DNA of 64,000 nucleotides. Origin: Roseibium album (GTDB lineage: Bacteria; Pseudomonadota; Alphaproteobacteria; Rhizobiales; Stappiaceae). The translations under genes and the position numbers were made by a program. Below are positions 8,525 through 17,263 of the stretch, piece after piece. Position 1 is the first letter of the stretch. The number at the start of each line of letters is the position of its first letter. Under the pieces are notes generated by a model. It had not been told where the DNA came from. It worked only from the letters and a program-made list of their open reading frames with translations, and searched no databases. Location: positions 124,001 through 188,000 of the forward strand of contig NZ_CXWE01000005.1 of the NCBI RefSeq assembly GCF_001404515.1, given 5' to 3'.

Positions 8525-8759
8525 ACGCCTGCCCCTTCCCAAACGCTTTAGCGCCGCCCTCACCGAAAAGGCCTACGCCAAACTTCGCGACCTCAACGCG
8601 GATTGGCATTTCGGAAACAACTACCTTCTGACGATCCTGCTGGAAAATTTCGACGACGTCATCGACGAGAAAAAGTTCCAGCAGGTCATGGAGACGTTCA
8701 TTGCAGAATACGGTCAGCCGGACGCTGGCGGGATGAAACCTAACAAGACACAGGGGTGA
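8508..8759 (+). CDS. Hypothetical 83-residue protein, third gene of ECF cassette
   Basis: It overlaps the sigma-factor gene by 17 bases and has GGAGAG seven bases before ATG 8508, so it is very probably expressed with it. The N terminus is basic and Pro-rich (PQKPKRLPLPKRF), the middle is amphipathic (TEKAYAKLRDLN, then GNNYLLTILLENFDDVID). No membrane helix or known domain is seen. A small regulator or partner of the sigma factor is possible but unsupported. Confidence 0.6.
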   Translation: MPQKPKRLPLPKRFSAALTEKAYAKLRDLNADWHFGNNYLLTILLENFDDVIDEKKFQQVMETFIAEYGQPDAGGMKPNKTQG

Positions 8760-8816
8760 GCCCATTTGCCGACGGATTGCGCGACCTTCCGGCCTCACCA
8801 GGCAGTTTCAGCTGAT

Positions 8817-9746
8817 TCAGCTGATTTTCGTCTTCCGGCACCATCCGGCAATGCCGAGAAAACCCAACCCGACCGCAAGCAGCGGCAAAGCCGCTGGAAC
8901 AGGAACGATAGCGGCTTCGGCAACCATTCGTCCGGCAAATTCGGCCGAGACTTCTCCCATGCTCAGAAACTCGGCATAATCTACAGATATTCCAAAAGTA
9001 TCGGCGAGTGTCAGACCAGAAGCGCTGAAGAACCCCGGGCCCGAAGAAAACATTCCTGACAGTGCCGAAAGATCTCCGGAAAATGTGGCTTCAGGGTTGC
9101 TTTGGTCAAAACCCACGCCACCGAGGAAAGAGGTTTTGCCGTTCCAACTGTGCTCAACGTCCCATGAGCCGGCGCCAAGCCCGGCCGGGCTAGAGACTGA
9201 AACGTCGGTACCTTCAATCGCATAAGCTACGTTGACTTGCGCTGAAACTACCTTGGACACGTCCGGCAAGACCGGCAATGCTGCAGTGGGCGCCTCCCAG
9301 ACGACCCTCCCTTTCCAGGTCAGGACTGAGCGCGCCGCTGCAATTTTTCCTGACGTTGCAACAGTGTTCACCTTGCCGCGAAGCTTGTTTCTAGCCTTGG
9401 CCTCGGCGGCACCATCAGCGTCAGCGACAGATGCGATGAGTAACCCGGTGTCGCCGAAAAAGCCGGAATTTGCTCCTTTTTTGTCGCTGTCGGTCTTTAC
9501 GACGGCGGCGACCGCGGCTCCGCGCGCTCCAACACCAACATCAATCAGGCGCTTGATCAGCAGATTGACAACTTGCTGCGCTCCACCATCGAGTCCCAGC
9601 ACCAGTTGTGCCGCGCCAACGGTAGTTGCGCTGGCTCCACCACTGAAACCGAATCCCGCGACACAGAATGTCAAGACACACATAAAATGGACAAAAAAGT
9701 GCGTTTGTTTCCGATAAAACATGCTGCGTTCCAAGCGGTCCGTCAT
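8817..9746 (-). CDS. Secreted protein with VPxPA-CTERM-like sorting signal
   Basis: 309 residues from ATG 9746, or 301 from ATG 9722. A signal peptide with core VHFMCVLTFCVAGFGF ends near ASA. The C terminus is VPVPAALPLLAVGLGFLGIAG followed by WCRKTKIS: a VPxPA motif, one hydrophobic helix and a basic tail, the exosortase/archaeosortase-type (PEP-CTERM-like) sorting signal. The body is rich in Ala, Gly, Ser and Val with no recognised domain. It should be exported, then cleaved and anchored by an exosortase encoded elsewhere, as none is in this window. Neither candidate start has a strong SD. Confidence 0.7.
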   Translation of the reverse strand: MTDRLERSMFYRKQTHFFVHFMCVLTFCVAGFGFSGGASATTVGAAQLVLGLDGGAQQVVNLLIKRLIDVGVGARGAAVAAVVKTDSDKKGANSGFFGDTGLLIASVADADGAAEAKARNKLRGKVNTVATSGKIAAARSVLTWKGRVVWEAPTAALPVLPDVSKVVSAQVNVAYAIEGTDVSVSSPAGLGAGSWDVEHSWNGKTSFLGGVGFDQSNPEATFSGDLSALSGMFSSGPGFFSASGLTLADTFGISVDYAEFLSMGEVSAEFAGRMVAEAAIVPVPAALPLLAVGLGFLGIAGWCRKTKIS

Positions 9747-10236
9747 ACAAATGTTCTCAGGATTGAATCGCAGGGAATCCGATATTCCGAACCGTCTAAT
9801 CAGCCTTCCCCGGTATTCCAGCTTTGCTATTAGATTAGCCGTCGCAATTCCCAAGGTAGTTTATCTCCAACCGGAAAACCACTTTTGATTGGTTGAATGC
9901 TGGTGCGAAGCACACGGCATTGAACTCGGAACCGGAGACGGGTTCACATCAACTTCGACTGAAATTCAATGAATAGTCAGCACGAAACTGCGCTTTTTAC
10001 CTGCAATCCGGAAGGTTGATCATTCGGTGAAATGTCCTTTGATGGCGCAAGGGCACGCCTCTCGACCTCATGATTGAACTGCATCCCGGGTGATGCGGAA
10101 GCGAGGCCGGACCATCACCTTATTAGAAATCAAGTTCACGTCTTGTAATGCCTCCGGTTTGCTTTAGCGCTCGTTAAGGCTCCACGGACTACGTCAGAGC
10201 ATCCAATGGATGGATGGGTTTCAAAAGGAGACGAAA
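9747..10236. other. Intergenic region upstream of two divergent small genes
   Basis: About 490 bases upstream of both the CTERM protein (reverse) and the 61-residue peptide (forward), with several AT-rich patches. Promoters for both must be here. I see no RNA gene, long repeat or well-supported reading frame. Confidence 0.4.
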
Positions 10237-10422
10237 ATGGACGTAGGATCTGCAAGCGCGGCAACAGCCAGCGCACAGCCTCTCAAATCAGACGCATATG
10301 CGTCAAAACCGACTGCGCCTGGACAGTCAGGGGCCTCAAGCCCAGAGATAGTTGCCAGCGCACCCAGTGGCCCGGGCGCCCCTCCTCCAGGCCTTGGCGA
10401 AACTGTCGATATTCAGGCCTGA
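10237..10422 (+). CDS. Hypothetical 61-residue Ala/Ser/Pro-rich protein
   Basis: AAGGAG at 10225-10230 lies 6 bases before ATG 10237, a strong initiation signal. The product is low-complexity: Ala/Ser-rich N terminus, Pro/Gly-rich middle (PSGPGAPPPG), ending VDIQA. The beginning MDVGSASAATAS and the VDIQ end faintly recall the YjfB-type motility proteins, but that is too weak to name. No signal peptide or membrane helix is seen. Confidence 0.5.
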   Translation: MDVGSASAATASAQPLKSDAYASKPTAPGQSGASSPEIVASAPSGPGAPPPGLGETVDIQA

Positions 10423-10579
10423 AAACAGATTTCAATCACCAGTGCGGCTTCAGCGAACAACCGAGGCCGCGCATTTTTTCAAACGACGATTGTCCATCAC
10501 GAAGCCGGATACTCCCGGAGTGGGCCAGTCGACCTGGTTTTTGGCCAAGCCTTGCGGCCGCTTCGAGGCTGAACTTGTT

Positions 10580-10993
10580 TCAGGCGCCCATCCACACCAG
10601 TTCCAGCCGGATGCCACCCGGCTCGGCAAACATCATATGCTTTCGTGGCCCCGTGCCCATGAATTCCGGCATGAATTCAACTTTCACGCCCGGCCAGGCG
10701 GCAACAACATCGGCGAGGCGCAACAGCTCCTCTCCGCTTTCGACCTCGAGCGCCAGATGGTGCAGGCCGATATTGAGGCGCCGATCAAAACGCCTTGGTG
10801 AAACTGATTTGTCCACCTGCCACAAGGTCAGTCGCAAAGTGCCATCGGTGATCGAATTTCTCGGATAGGCGTCATCGCGAGCTGTTTCAGTCCAGCCCAG
10901 AACCTTTTCGAAAAACAACGTCGTTTGGTCAAGATCGGCAACGGCAAGACCAAGGTGATTGAGCCCGACAGTTTTTGACACGAAATTCTCCAA
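10580..10993 (-). CDS. VOC superfamily protein (glyoxalase/dioxygenase fold)
   Basis: 137 residues, one vicinal-oxygen-chelate domain with two beta-alpha-beta-beta-beta modules. GLNHLGLAVADLDQTTLFFE provides the first metal-ligand His, LHHLALEVES the second module start, and HMMFAEPGGIRLELVWM the closing strand with the ligand Glu. Metal-dependent lyase, isomerase or dioxygenase activity is typical of the superfamily; the substrate is unknown. Confidence 0.82.
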   Translation of the reverse strand: MENFVSKTVGLNHLGLAVADLDQTTLFFEKVLGWTETARDDAYPRNSITDGTLRLTLWQVDKSVSPRRFDRRLNIGLHHLALEVESGEELLRLADVVAAWPGVKVEFMPEFMGTGPRKHMMFAEPGGIRLELVWMGA

Positions 10994-11012
10994 TGCTGTG
11001 ACTACCTTGTCC

Positions 11013-11417
11013 TTATCGCCGCTTCAGGACTATTTCTCGACCTGATGGCAGCAACTCTCCCTGGAACTCGTCGCGGCTGACCCGATAAACTCTCGCAACC
11101 GGACGATCGTCCGCAAACCGGAAGAACTCGACCCTTCCCTTTTCCCGCTTCCAGCGATCCACCATGAGAAAATTGTCCAACCCAATACATCCGAACCCGG
11201 TTGCACGGCCTTCCCGGTCCTGTTTTTTGCCCGACACCTTTACGCGACACGACAGAACACTGTCCATTGCCTTCAGGTTCCATTCTCCAGGGATGCCACG
11301 TTCCACCGCGGGAGTGTCCTTATCGGGTACCGAGGGTGTGCCTGAACCTGTTGACGACGTGTTGCATGCTGCAAGCAAAAGGGAACTTGAAATCAGGAAA
11401 ACAAATTGAACCTTCAT
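11013..11417 (-). CDS. Lipoprotein with AprI/Inh-like inhibitor domain
   Basis: 134 residues starting at MKVQFVFL; the signal peptide ends in lipobox LLAAC, so Cys would be lipidated after signal peptidase II cleavage. The mature part has GEWNLKAMDSVLSCRVKV and GCIGLDNFLMVDRW, the single beta-barrel with a Cys pair seen in metalloprotease inhibitors of the AprI/Inh family (omp19-like in alphaproteobacteria). The frame extends upstream to 11483, but the signal peptide fixes the start. No partner protease gene is adjacent. Confidence 0.65.
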   Translation of the reverse strand: MKVQFVFLISSSLLLAACNTSSTGSGTPSVPDKDTPAVERGIPGEWNLKAMDSVLSCRVKVSGKKQDREGRATGFGCIGLDNFLMVDRWKREKGRVEFFRFADDRPVARVYRVSRDEFQGELLPSGREIVLKRR

Positions 11418-11752
11418 GGCGCACGAACCCTGACAAAATTGACGAGTTCGCCAAGCTACATCAAAAGACTGCCCGGATTGCAACCGCTAAAGAACTCACG
11501 ACCGTGGAGCATATGGCAAACACGAATATCATTGCGTGGACCAGCGTAAAATCAGAAGCTTCTCATTCCGCTTCGAAACCTTGAAAAGTGAAGCGGTTGA
11601 TTGAATCGTTTCATTTATTCTCCACGCGCGTGCACCAAACTGCGCCTACGGAGCTTTGCAGTCCGCAGGCGCAATGAGGCTTCAAGGTTGAAGATCCGCC
11701 GAGGTCCTGGCTTGAGGTTTCATCCCGATCTGCGGTGGGGTGCCTTTCATTT
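11418..11752. other. Intergenic region between lipoprotein and AAA ATPase genes
   Basis: This 335-base stretch precedes the lipoprotein gene and follows the AAA gene end, both on the reverse strand. It should hold the lipoprotein promoter. I see no repeat, clear terminator or convincing reading frame. Confidence 0.35.
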
Positions 11753-13720
11753 TCATACAAACCCGATCGACAGTCCGGTTTCAGGCTTCATCCTGGCCTC
11801 CTTCATCAGCGCACGGGTAATGTCGTGCACAGACGGGCTCTTGTTGAACCGCATCTGCTTCCTGACGACGGAAAAGTCTCCGGGCGTCAAATTGCGCATG
11901 CAAGCAATTTCCGCAGGCGCCTCGGCTCCGAAGAACCTGCGAAACGCGTGTGACAGGCCAGCCTTGTCGAGCGGCTTCAGTTCGAGTTTGAAATCAAACC
12001 GGCGCAGGGTTGCCGCGTCCAGCTTTGATGCAAAGTTGGTTGCCGCCAGCACTGGCTGGTCATGATTATCAAGCCACGACAAAAGTTCGTTGACCTGCCC
12101 GGCTTCCCAATTCGCGCTCGCTGTGCCTCGGTCGAACATCAGGCTGTCCGCCTCGTCGAAAAACAGGACACCCTGCTCCTGCCGCGCATCGGCGAAGGCT
12201 TCGGCGATATTGCGCTCCGTGCCACCGACCCATTTGGACAGAAGATCTGAGGCCCGCTTGGTCAGCAACGGCTTGTCCAGGCGAGTTGCAAAGTGATGCG
12301 CAAAAGCCGTTTTGCCCGTGCCTGGAGGGCCGCTGAGCAACAGCGAAACATCACTGTGGCCACATTCCGCGATGCTCTCCATCACAGCACCCAGCGAAGG
12401 CTCGGTGTTGTAGAGGCCCAGATCAATCTCCTGCGGTACCCGGTTCGGCATTTCCCCGCCGCGAAGCGTCTTGACCAGCACTTCCGCAGGTCTTTCGACC
12501 CGACCGCTTGCCCCCGCCAGCCTCGAGGCCCTTGCTGCAGTGCGCAGAATGGTCGTCGATTCAGCAGCGCTTTCGACCAGATCCGCAACTTCCCTGGAAA
12601 ATTCCACTTTCTCGTCGGCGCAGATGCGAGCGGCAACGCGCTGCCTTGCCTTGCGCACCGGATAGTCCATCTTCAGGACAAAACTCATCCGGCGGATGAT
12701 CGCATCATCCATGTTGCCGACGGCGTTTGTTGTCCAGATGACGGGAACAGGGTTGTCTTCCAGCATGCGGTTGACGAACACCTTGCTGCCGTCGCGGCGC
12801 GTCATCCAGTCACCAGAGCTGCGTTGCGCATCGCCGATGAAATCCTCCATTTCGTCAAACAGGATCGCGGCTTCCTTGCCGTCCTTCAGAACACGCTGTG
12901 CAAGCAGAAGTGCACTGACGCGGTCGTAGCGTGTCGGCTCTTCCCCGTCATCATCGACCTCACCGACGGCATGAAGACGCATGCCTGCCTCGCGGCAAAG
13001 CACACGTGCCAGTTCGGTCTTGCCCGTACCCGGCGGGCCATAGATCAGGATGTTGATGCCTTTTGCCTGCTCCCTGGCAGCACCCGCGATCAGGCTCGCA
13101 AGAAAAGGTGCATCCTCGACTTCGGCAAAATCCTCCATGGACAGGCTTGTCTTGTGACGCGGACCAATCAGCGCATCGACGAATTCCTCACCATGGCTCG
13201 GAGCGCGATCCAGCAACTTTTCCAGCGCCCACTTGATGTCGACCGACACAACGCCCGAGCGATATGCCTGAAAACCGATCAGGCCCAACCGGAACACGGG
13301 GCTGCGCCTGACAAAGCGCAATGCTTCATGGGCCGAAACGCCGCAAAGCTCGGCGAGCAATACCGGCAGATCGACCCCTTTTCCGATCACAACTTCCGTC
13401 AGGTTCTGCAACTTCGGCAGGCGATCGCAGCCGATGAGCAGAGCCAGCAGGGTGCTGTTTTCGACATCCAGCCCGAGCAGATCGGCAAGAGTATCGGAAA
13501 TTTCCGTAACATAAGGCACGGGAGCCTCGGGCAGCCGCCAGTCCTGGAGCGCCTGTTGCAAGGCGTCCCAGTTTGTTGCGTCTCTTTTTCGAAGGCCCAG
13601 ATCAAGCCAGGCCAGATTGTCCAACACCCAGTCTCTCAGCGCCTTGGCCAAGGGGGCATCCTCGGAAAGCCCGCGGCTCAAGTGGAGCAGCACGGCTTTC
13701 ACCATCTGATATTCGTTCAC
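11753..13720 (-). CDS. Tandem-domain AAA ATPase
   Basis: About 655 residues: a helical N-terminal region of roughly 200 residues, then two AAA modules. The first has Walker A GPPGTGKTELARVLC and Walker B ILFDEMEDF; the second has GPPGTGKTAFAHHFA and VLFFDEADSL, with sensor segments ending in NAVGNMDDAIIRRMS and NFASKLDAATLRRFD. Both sites look intact, so a CDC48-like double ATPase or remodeller is likely. The substrate is unknown and no partner is in operon with it. GTG 13720 has GGGA six bases upstream; TTG 13732 is in frame with a poor SD. Confidence 0.8.
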   Translation of the reverse strand: MNEYQMVKAVLLHLSRGLSEDAPLAKALRDWVLDNLAWLDLGLRKRDATNWDALQQALQDWRLPEAPVPYVTEISDTLADLLGLDVENSTLLALLIGCDRLPKLQNLTEVVIGKGVDLPVLLAELCGVSAHEALRFVRRSPVFRLGLIGFQAYRSGVVSVDIKWALEKLLDRAPSHGEEFVDALIGPRHKTSLSMEDFAEVEDAPFLASLIAGAAREQAKGINILIYGPPGTGKTELARVLCREAGMRLHAVGEVDDDGEEPTRYDRVSALLLAQRVLKDGKEAAILFDEMEDFIGDAQRSSGDWMTRRDGSKVFVNRMLEDNPVPVIWTTNAVGNMDDAIIRRMSFVLKMDYPVRKARQRVAARICADEKVEFSREVADLVESAAESTTILRTAARASRLAGASGRVERPAEVLVKTLRGGEMPNRVPQEIDLGLYNTEPSLGAVMESIAECGHSDVSLLLSGPPGTGKTAFAHHFATRLDKPLLTKRASDLLSKWVGGTERNIAEAFADARQEQGVLFFDEADSLMFDRGTASANWEAGQVNELLSWLDNHDQPVLAATNFASKLDAATLRRFDFKLELKPLDKAGLSHAFRRFFGAEAPAEIACMRNLTPGDFSVVRKQMRFNKSPSVHDITRALMKEARMKPETGLSIGFV

Positions 13721-14235
13721 GGTTTTTCCCAAATCCCAAATCGGGTCTGTTCGGCGCGAATACGCGCACTTTCAACACCCGAATACTTTCACTTGTCTGG
13801 GGTTTGTGCGGTCAGCTCAGTTCCGGCCTCGACCGCAGCACATGGGGCGTGCTTACAGTGGAGACTGGAGGGCGCCGCAGCGCAGACCCGGTAAGGTGTC
13901 TCTATCCAGCAATGCATTTCTCCTTGATACGCCACATCAACGGCGCGAAGTCCGTGGTTCTTACCGGCAAGCACATTTCGATTCAACCGGCAATTTCAAA
14001 TCACGCGCCAAACTGAAATCAAGTTGCGCAAACGCAACAAGTACCCGGTCTGCGGACCGATGCCAGGTCGATCCAAAACGAGTTTCTCGAGCCTTCCGTC
14101 ATCCCCGGACGTAAACTGACTGTTGCAACCGGGCCCATCCTGCCGTAAGAACAAATTCCGTTAACCACCTGCTCATGCTTTTCCCTCAAGCTTGGTGGCT
14201 GAAACTGAAGACGACCGAAGGCCCAGTTGAGACCC
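13721..14235. other. Intergenic region between AAA ATPase and leuA leader
   Basis: About 515 bases between divergent units, expected to contain promoters for the AAA gene and the leu leader transcript. A short CATCCCCGGACG piece near 14100 resembles the palindromic repeat at 46015. Reading frames here lack SDs and I do not support any. Confidence 0.35.
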
Positions 14236-14337
14236 ATGATCGCGGCTCGCGACATTTCCGGATCTGACTTCCACGCGCTGAAGCAGCGCGGCGGCCTCCT
14301 TCTACTTGGCGATCTCCTCCTTCTTAGATGCCCCTGA
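14236..14337 (+). CDS. leuL: leu operon leader peptide
   Basis: A 33-codon frame from ATG 14236 to TGA 14335-14337. Codons 21-24 and 27-30 are each four consecutive Leu codons (CTC CTT CTA CTT, and CTC CTC CTT CTT), separated by Gly-Asp, and the frame ends in Arg-Cys-Pro. It lies about 150 bases before leuA. Leu-run leader peptides control leucine synthesis genes by ribosome-stalling attenuation in proteobacteria; this fits exactly. SD support is weak (GAG nearby). The density of Leu codons close to the end argues against chance. Confidence 0.82.
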   Translation: MIAARDISGSDFHALKQRGGLLLLGDLLLLRCP

Positions 14338-14400
14338 GCGTCGGCTGATCCGCGTTTTGATTAGGCGGAACGGGCACTTAGGGGAGATATTTCAAAAACC
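14331..14400 (+). promoter_or_regulatory. Attenuator region between leader peptide and leuA
   Basis: CCCCTGAG (14331-14338), which includes the leader stop codon, can pair with CTTAGGGG (14377-14384) with one G-U. Inside it, TCCGC (14349-14353) and GCGGA (14365-14369) form a smaller hairpin. These nested stems overlap the stop of the Leu-rich peptide, as expected if ribosome position selects between structures. A classical U-run terminator is not obvious, so the mechanism could be termination further on or translational. Confidence 0.5.
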
Positions 14401-14483
14401 CACAACATGATTTCCGGGTCGCGCAGTGGTCTAATCCAGACAAGGGATATAGAACCGGCGATCCAAGCCAGGGACGAAACGAC

Positions 14484-16040
14484 ATGACTGCCACCCCCGA
14501 AACGGACCATATCCGCATTTTCGACACCACTTTGCGCGACGGTGAACAATCGCCCGGCGCCTCAATGACGCTGGAAGAAAAACTGCAGATTGCCGAGATC
14601 CTCGACGACATGGGCGTCGACATCATCGAAGCCGGGTTCCCGATTGCCTCCAACGGCGACTTCGAAGCCGTCGGTGAAATCGCCAAGCGCTCGAAGAACT
14701 CCGTGATAGCCGGTCTCGCCCGCGCCATCCACGCCGATATCGACCGCTGCGGCGAAGCTGTGAAACACGCCGGCAAGGGCCGGATCCACACATTCGTTTC
14801 CACCTCGCCGATCCATCTGAAATTCCAGATGAACAAGACCGAAGATCAGGTGATGGAGATCATCACCGACACGGTGACCCGCTCGCGCAACCTGATCGAC
14901 GATGTCGAGTGGTCCGCAATGGATGCGACCCGCACGCCAATCGACTATCTGTGCCGCTGCGTGGAAGCCGCCATCAAGTGCGGCGCAACAACCATCAACC
15001 TGCCCGATACGGTCGGTTATGCAACACCGGATGAGTACAAGGCCATGTTCGAGGACATCCGAGAACGGGTGCCCAACAGTGACCAGGCAATCTTCTCCGT
15101 GCATTGCCATGACGATCTGGGGCTGGCGGTGGCCAACTCGCTGGCCGGTGTCGCCGGCGGGGCACGACAGATCGAATGCACGATCAACGGCCTGGGCGAG
15201 CGCGCCGGAAATGCAGCGCTCGAAGAAATCGTCATGGCAATCCGCACGCGCGGCGATGTCCTGCAATATGCCACCCAGATCGACCCTCAATTCATGGTCC
15301 GTGCATCAAAAATGGTTGCCGGAGCGTCCGGCTTTGCCGTCCAGTACAACAAGGCGATCGTCGGCAAGAATGCCTTTGCCCATGAGAGCGGCATTCACCA
15401 GGACGGCATGCTGAAAAATGCAGAAACATACGAAATCATGCGTCCGGAAGATGTCGGGGTAAAAGCGACCTCGCTGGTCATGGGCAAACATTCAGGTCGC
15501 CACGCGTTCCGCGACAAGCTGCGTGAATTGGGCTTTGAGCTGGGCGACAAGGCGTTGCAGGATGCCTTCCGCCGCTTCAAGGAGCTCGCCGATCGCAAGA
15601 AGCATGTCTACGACGAGGACATCGAAGCGCTGGTCGAGGACGAAATCACCATCCTGGGCGAAAGCACAAAGGTCATTGCGTTGACCGTCATTGCCGGCAC
15701 CGGTGGTCCGCAGAAGGCAATCCTGACCATGGACGTCAACGGCCAGCACATCACCAAGGAAGCCACCGGTGATGGACCGGTCGACGCGACGTTCAATGCG
15801 ATCAAGGCCATTGTGCCGCACGAGGCGACACTGTCGCTCTACCAGGTGCATGCCGTGACAGAAGGCACAGACGCCCAGGCGGAAGTGTCCGTGCGTCTGG
15901 AAGCCGAAGGCCGGATCGCCACCGGCAAGGGAGCCGACACCGACACCCTGGTGGCATCGGCGCGTGCCTATGTCTCGGCCATGAACAAGCTGGCCCTGCG
16001 ACAACAGACCGACAATCCCGGTGCCTTGCAGGCGGTATGA
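14484..16040 (+). CDS. leuA: 2-isopropylmalate synthase
   Basis: 518 residues, the usual length of the long form. It condenses acetyl-CoA with 2-oxoisovalerate, the committed step of leucine synthesis. [16 protein letters not shown] is the DmpG/HMGL-like catalytic start; [14 protein letters not shown] carries the metal-binding His pair; [14 protein letters not shown] is the second family signature. The C-terminal regulatory domain (about 390-518) has the repeats that bind leucine for feedback inhibition. Control is probably double: feedback on the enzyme and attenuation via the leader at 14236. Confidence 0.95.
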   Translation: MTATPETDHIRIFDTTLRDGEQSPGASMTLEEKLQIAEILDDMGVDIIEAGFPIASNGDFEAVGEIAKRSKNSVIAGLARAIHADIDRCGEAVKHAGKGRIHTFVSTSPIHLKFQMNKTEDQVMEIITDTVTRSRNLIDDVEWSAMDATRTPIDYLCRCVEAAIKCGATTINLPDTVGYATPDEYKAMFEDIRERVPNSDQAIFSVHCHDDLGLAVANSLAGVAGGARQIECTINGLGERAGNAALEEIVMAIRTRGDVLQYATQIDPQFMVRASKMVAGASGFAVQYNKAIVGKNAFAHESGIHQDGMLKNAETYEIMRPEDVGVKATSLVMGKHSGRHAFRDKLRELGFELGDKALQDAFRRFKELADRKKHVYDEDIEALVEDEITILGESTKVIALTVIAGTGGPQKAILTMDVNGQHITKEATGDGPVDATFNAIKAIVPHEATLSLYQVHAVTEGTDAQAEVSVRLEAEGRIATGKGADTDTLVASARAYVSAMNKLALRQQTDNPGALQAV

Positions 16041-16050
16041 TAGACAAGAA

Positions 16051-16079
16051 GAGGCTCTGAGCACCATGCCCAGAGCCTC
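16051..16079 (+). terminator. Hairpin downstream of leuA
   Basis: GAGGCTCTG and CAGAGCCTC make a 9-bp perfect stem around an 11-base loop, 10 bases after the leuA stop. No T-run follows, so Rho independence is uncertain. Confidence 0.55.
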
Positions 16080-16133
16080 AACCCAAGGCGCTGAATCCGT
16101 CTGCAACGAACCACGCTGCCGGCAAACGAGGCC

Positions 16134-16150
16134 CCCGGGCCAGGCCCGGG
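16134..16150. repeat. 17-bp GC palindrome
   Basis: CCCGGGCC-A-GGCCCGGG is a perfect palindrome between leuA and the next convergent gene. It may be part of a dispersed intergenic palindromic repeat or a second terminator. Confidence 0.4.
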
Positions 16151-16220
16151 ACGGCTGGTTGAAAAACCGCGGCACAATCATCTTTCTGCAATTGCGTGCA
16201 GGAAACAGAGCCTGTTCAGG

Positions 16221-16691
16221 CTATTTGCATAGCTCACCCGAATAGCGCACCAGTCCTTGCAGATCGTCAGGATCTCTCAGGTCAACGAGACCATAACTCC
16301 TGAAGGTGCCGCTGTAGTCCTCCAGCGTGCCCCGGCTCATGTTTTCCTGAACTTCATAAGTGATCTCGATCATGTAGCGGCCTTCTTTTCCGGGAATTTC
16401 AGTCAGGACGCCCCTGTCCCTGGTGAAGATTGCTCCACCGTCTGAGCGGCCAAAATAGTGCTCCATGTCCATTTCCAACCCGGTTTCCGTCACTCGCTGT
16501 GCGAGGATTTTTCCGGCTGCGTTGGTCACCGTCCCCATCAGGGTTGCCGAAATGACGACAGGCTTGCCCTTGCCTTCGGAAAAGAAGTTGGGGATGGCGA
16601 CACCGCCCATGTCCAGACATTCTGCGGCATGAGCAGTCGATGCTGCCAGGACCAGTCCCGTGGCTGCGAGGATTTTCTGCATGAGTTTCAT
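16221..16691 (-). CDS. Hypothetical secreted protein
   Basis: 156 residues from ATG 16691 (a second ATG three codons later). The signal peptide ILAATGLVLAASTAHA ends with an AHA-A cleavage site, so the product is periplasmic or exported. The mature chain has a Cys near each end (AECLDMGG and GELCK at the C terminus), possibly a disulfide, and a beta-rich middle. No domain is recognised. It lies downstream of the tautomerase-like gene and may share its TetR-controlled promoter. Confidence 0.65.
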   Translation of the reverse strand: MKLMQKILAATGLVLAASTAHAAECLDMGGVAIPNFFSEGKGKPVVISATLMGTVTNAAGKILAQRVTETGLEMDMEHYFGRSDGGAIFTRDRGVLTEIPGKEGRYMIEITYEVQENMSRGTLEDYSGTFRSYGLVDLRDPDDLQGLVRYSGELCK

Positions 16692-16723
16692 CTTGAGATG
16701 TTCCCTAATGTCAAATCGAGAGG

Positions 16724-17140
16724 TCAACCGCGGGCGATCCGTTCTGTCAGCTGGTGATCCGTCATGGCTTCGCCATCAAGGTTCCAGGTTCCATCCACCG
16801 TGTGCACAACGTTGGAATAGATCCGATCCCTGGTGAGATTTCCGTCCGCTTCGTCGACAATGATGTCGGTTGCTTCTTGAAAGAAACCAACCTGGACGTC
16901 CCGGTCTGCGAAGGCGAAGGAAGGTGTCTTGCACTCCAGCCAGACGCCCTCCACCGGCTCCCCGCCCGAAAGCGCACCGTTTTTCGGCAATGGCTGGATC
17001 TGCATCGTGACATTGGGTGTCATCACCCGGTTACCGGCAAGGCCGTGCCATTTCAGGAATGCGTTGGTGATCCTCGAGCCGGCGCGTTGTCCGGCCTCAG
17101 GCGTCAGAACGCCCACGGTGTAGCTAAGTGCAAGTGGCAT
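16724..17140 (-). CDS. Putative tautomerase-superfamily protein
   Basis: 138 residues beginning Met-Pro; an N-terminal Pro after Met removal is the catalytic base of the tautomerase/MIF superfamily. Central segments WLECKTPSFAF and GFFQEATDIIVD, then GNLTRDRIYSNVVHTVDGTW, resemble the C-terminal half of larger tautomerase-like proteins. The length is about double the small 4-oxalocrotonate type. The assignment is tentative. It is divergent from the TetR gene, and palindromic operators lie between, so it is the likely regulated target. Confidence 0.5.
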   Translation of the reverse strand: MPLALSYTVGVLTPEAGQRAGSRITNAFLKWHGLAGNRVMTPNVTMQIQPLPKNGALSGGEPVEGVWLECKTPSFAFADRDVQVGFFQEATDIIVDEADGNLTRDRIYSNVVHTVDGTWNLDGEAMTDHQLTERIARG

Positions 17141-17164
17141 TGTCAGATCCTTTTCACCCTACAT

Positions 17165-17248
17165 ATATAACGTTCGTTATATTTTGATACAGACCCTATT
17201 TATGTAGCGATCGTTATATTGTCAATTGATATATAACGATCGCTATCT
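17165..17248. promoter_or_regulatory. Three palindromic operators in the tetR divergent promoter
   Basis: ATATAACGTTCGTTATAT (17165-17182), ATGTAGCGATCGTTATAT (17202-17219) and ATATAACGATCGCTATCT (17231-17248) share ATAxCGxxCGxTAT symmetry. Starts are 37 and 29 bp apart. Site 3 is 15 bases before the tetR start and site 1 is about 25 bases before the tautomerase-like start, so one TetR protein could repress both directions. Confidence 0.8.
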
Positions 17249-17263
17249 AAAAATGAGGAAAGC

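Noticed and set aside
12293..13894. 533-codon forward reading frame
   Set aside because: Antisense to the AAA ATPase along its length; composition is typical of a shadow in GC-rich DNA, with no domain and no SD.
14019..14255. 78-codon reverse frame upstream of leuA
   Set aside because: No SD, no recognisable sequence; overlaps the leader peptide region, which explains the DNA better.
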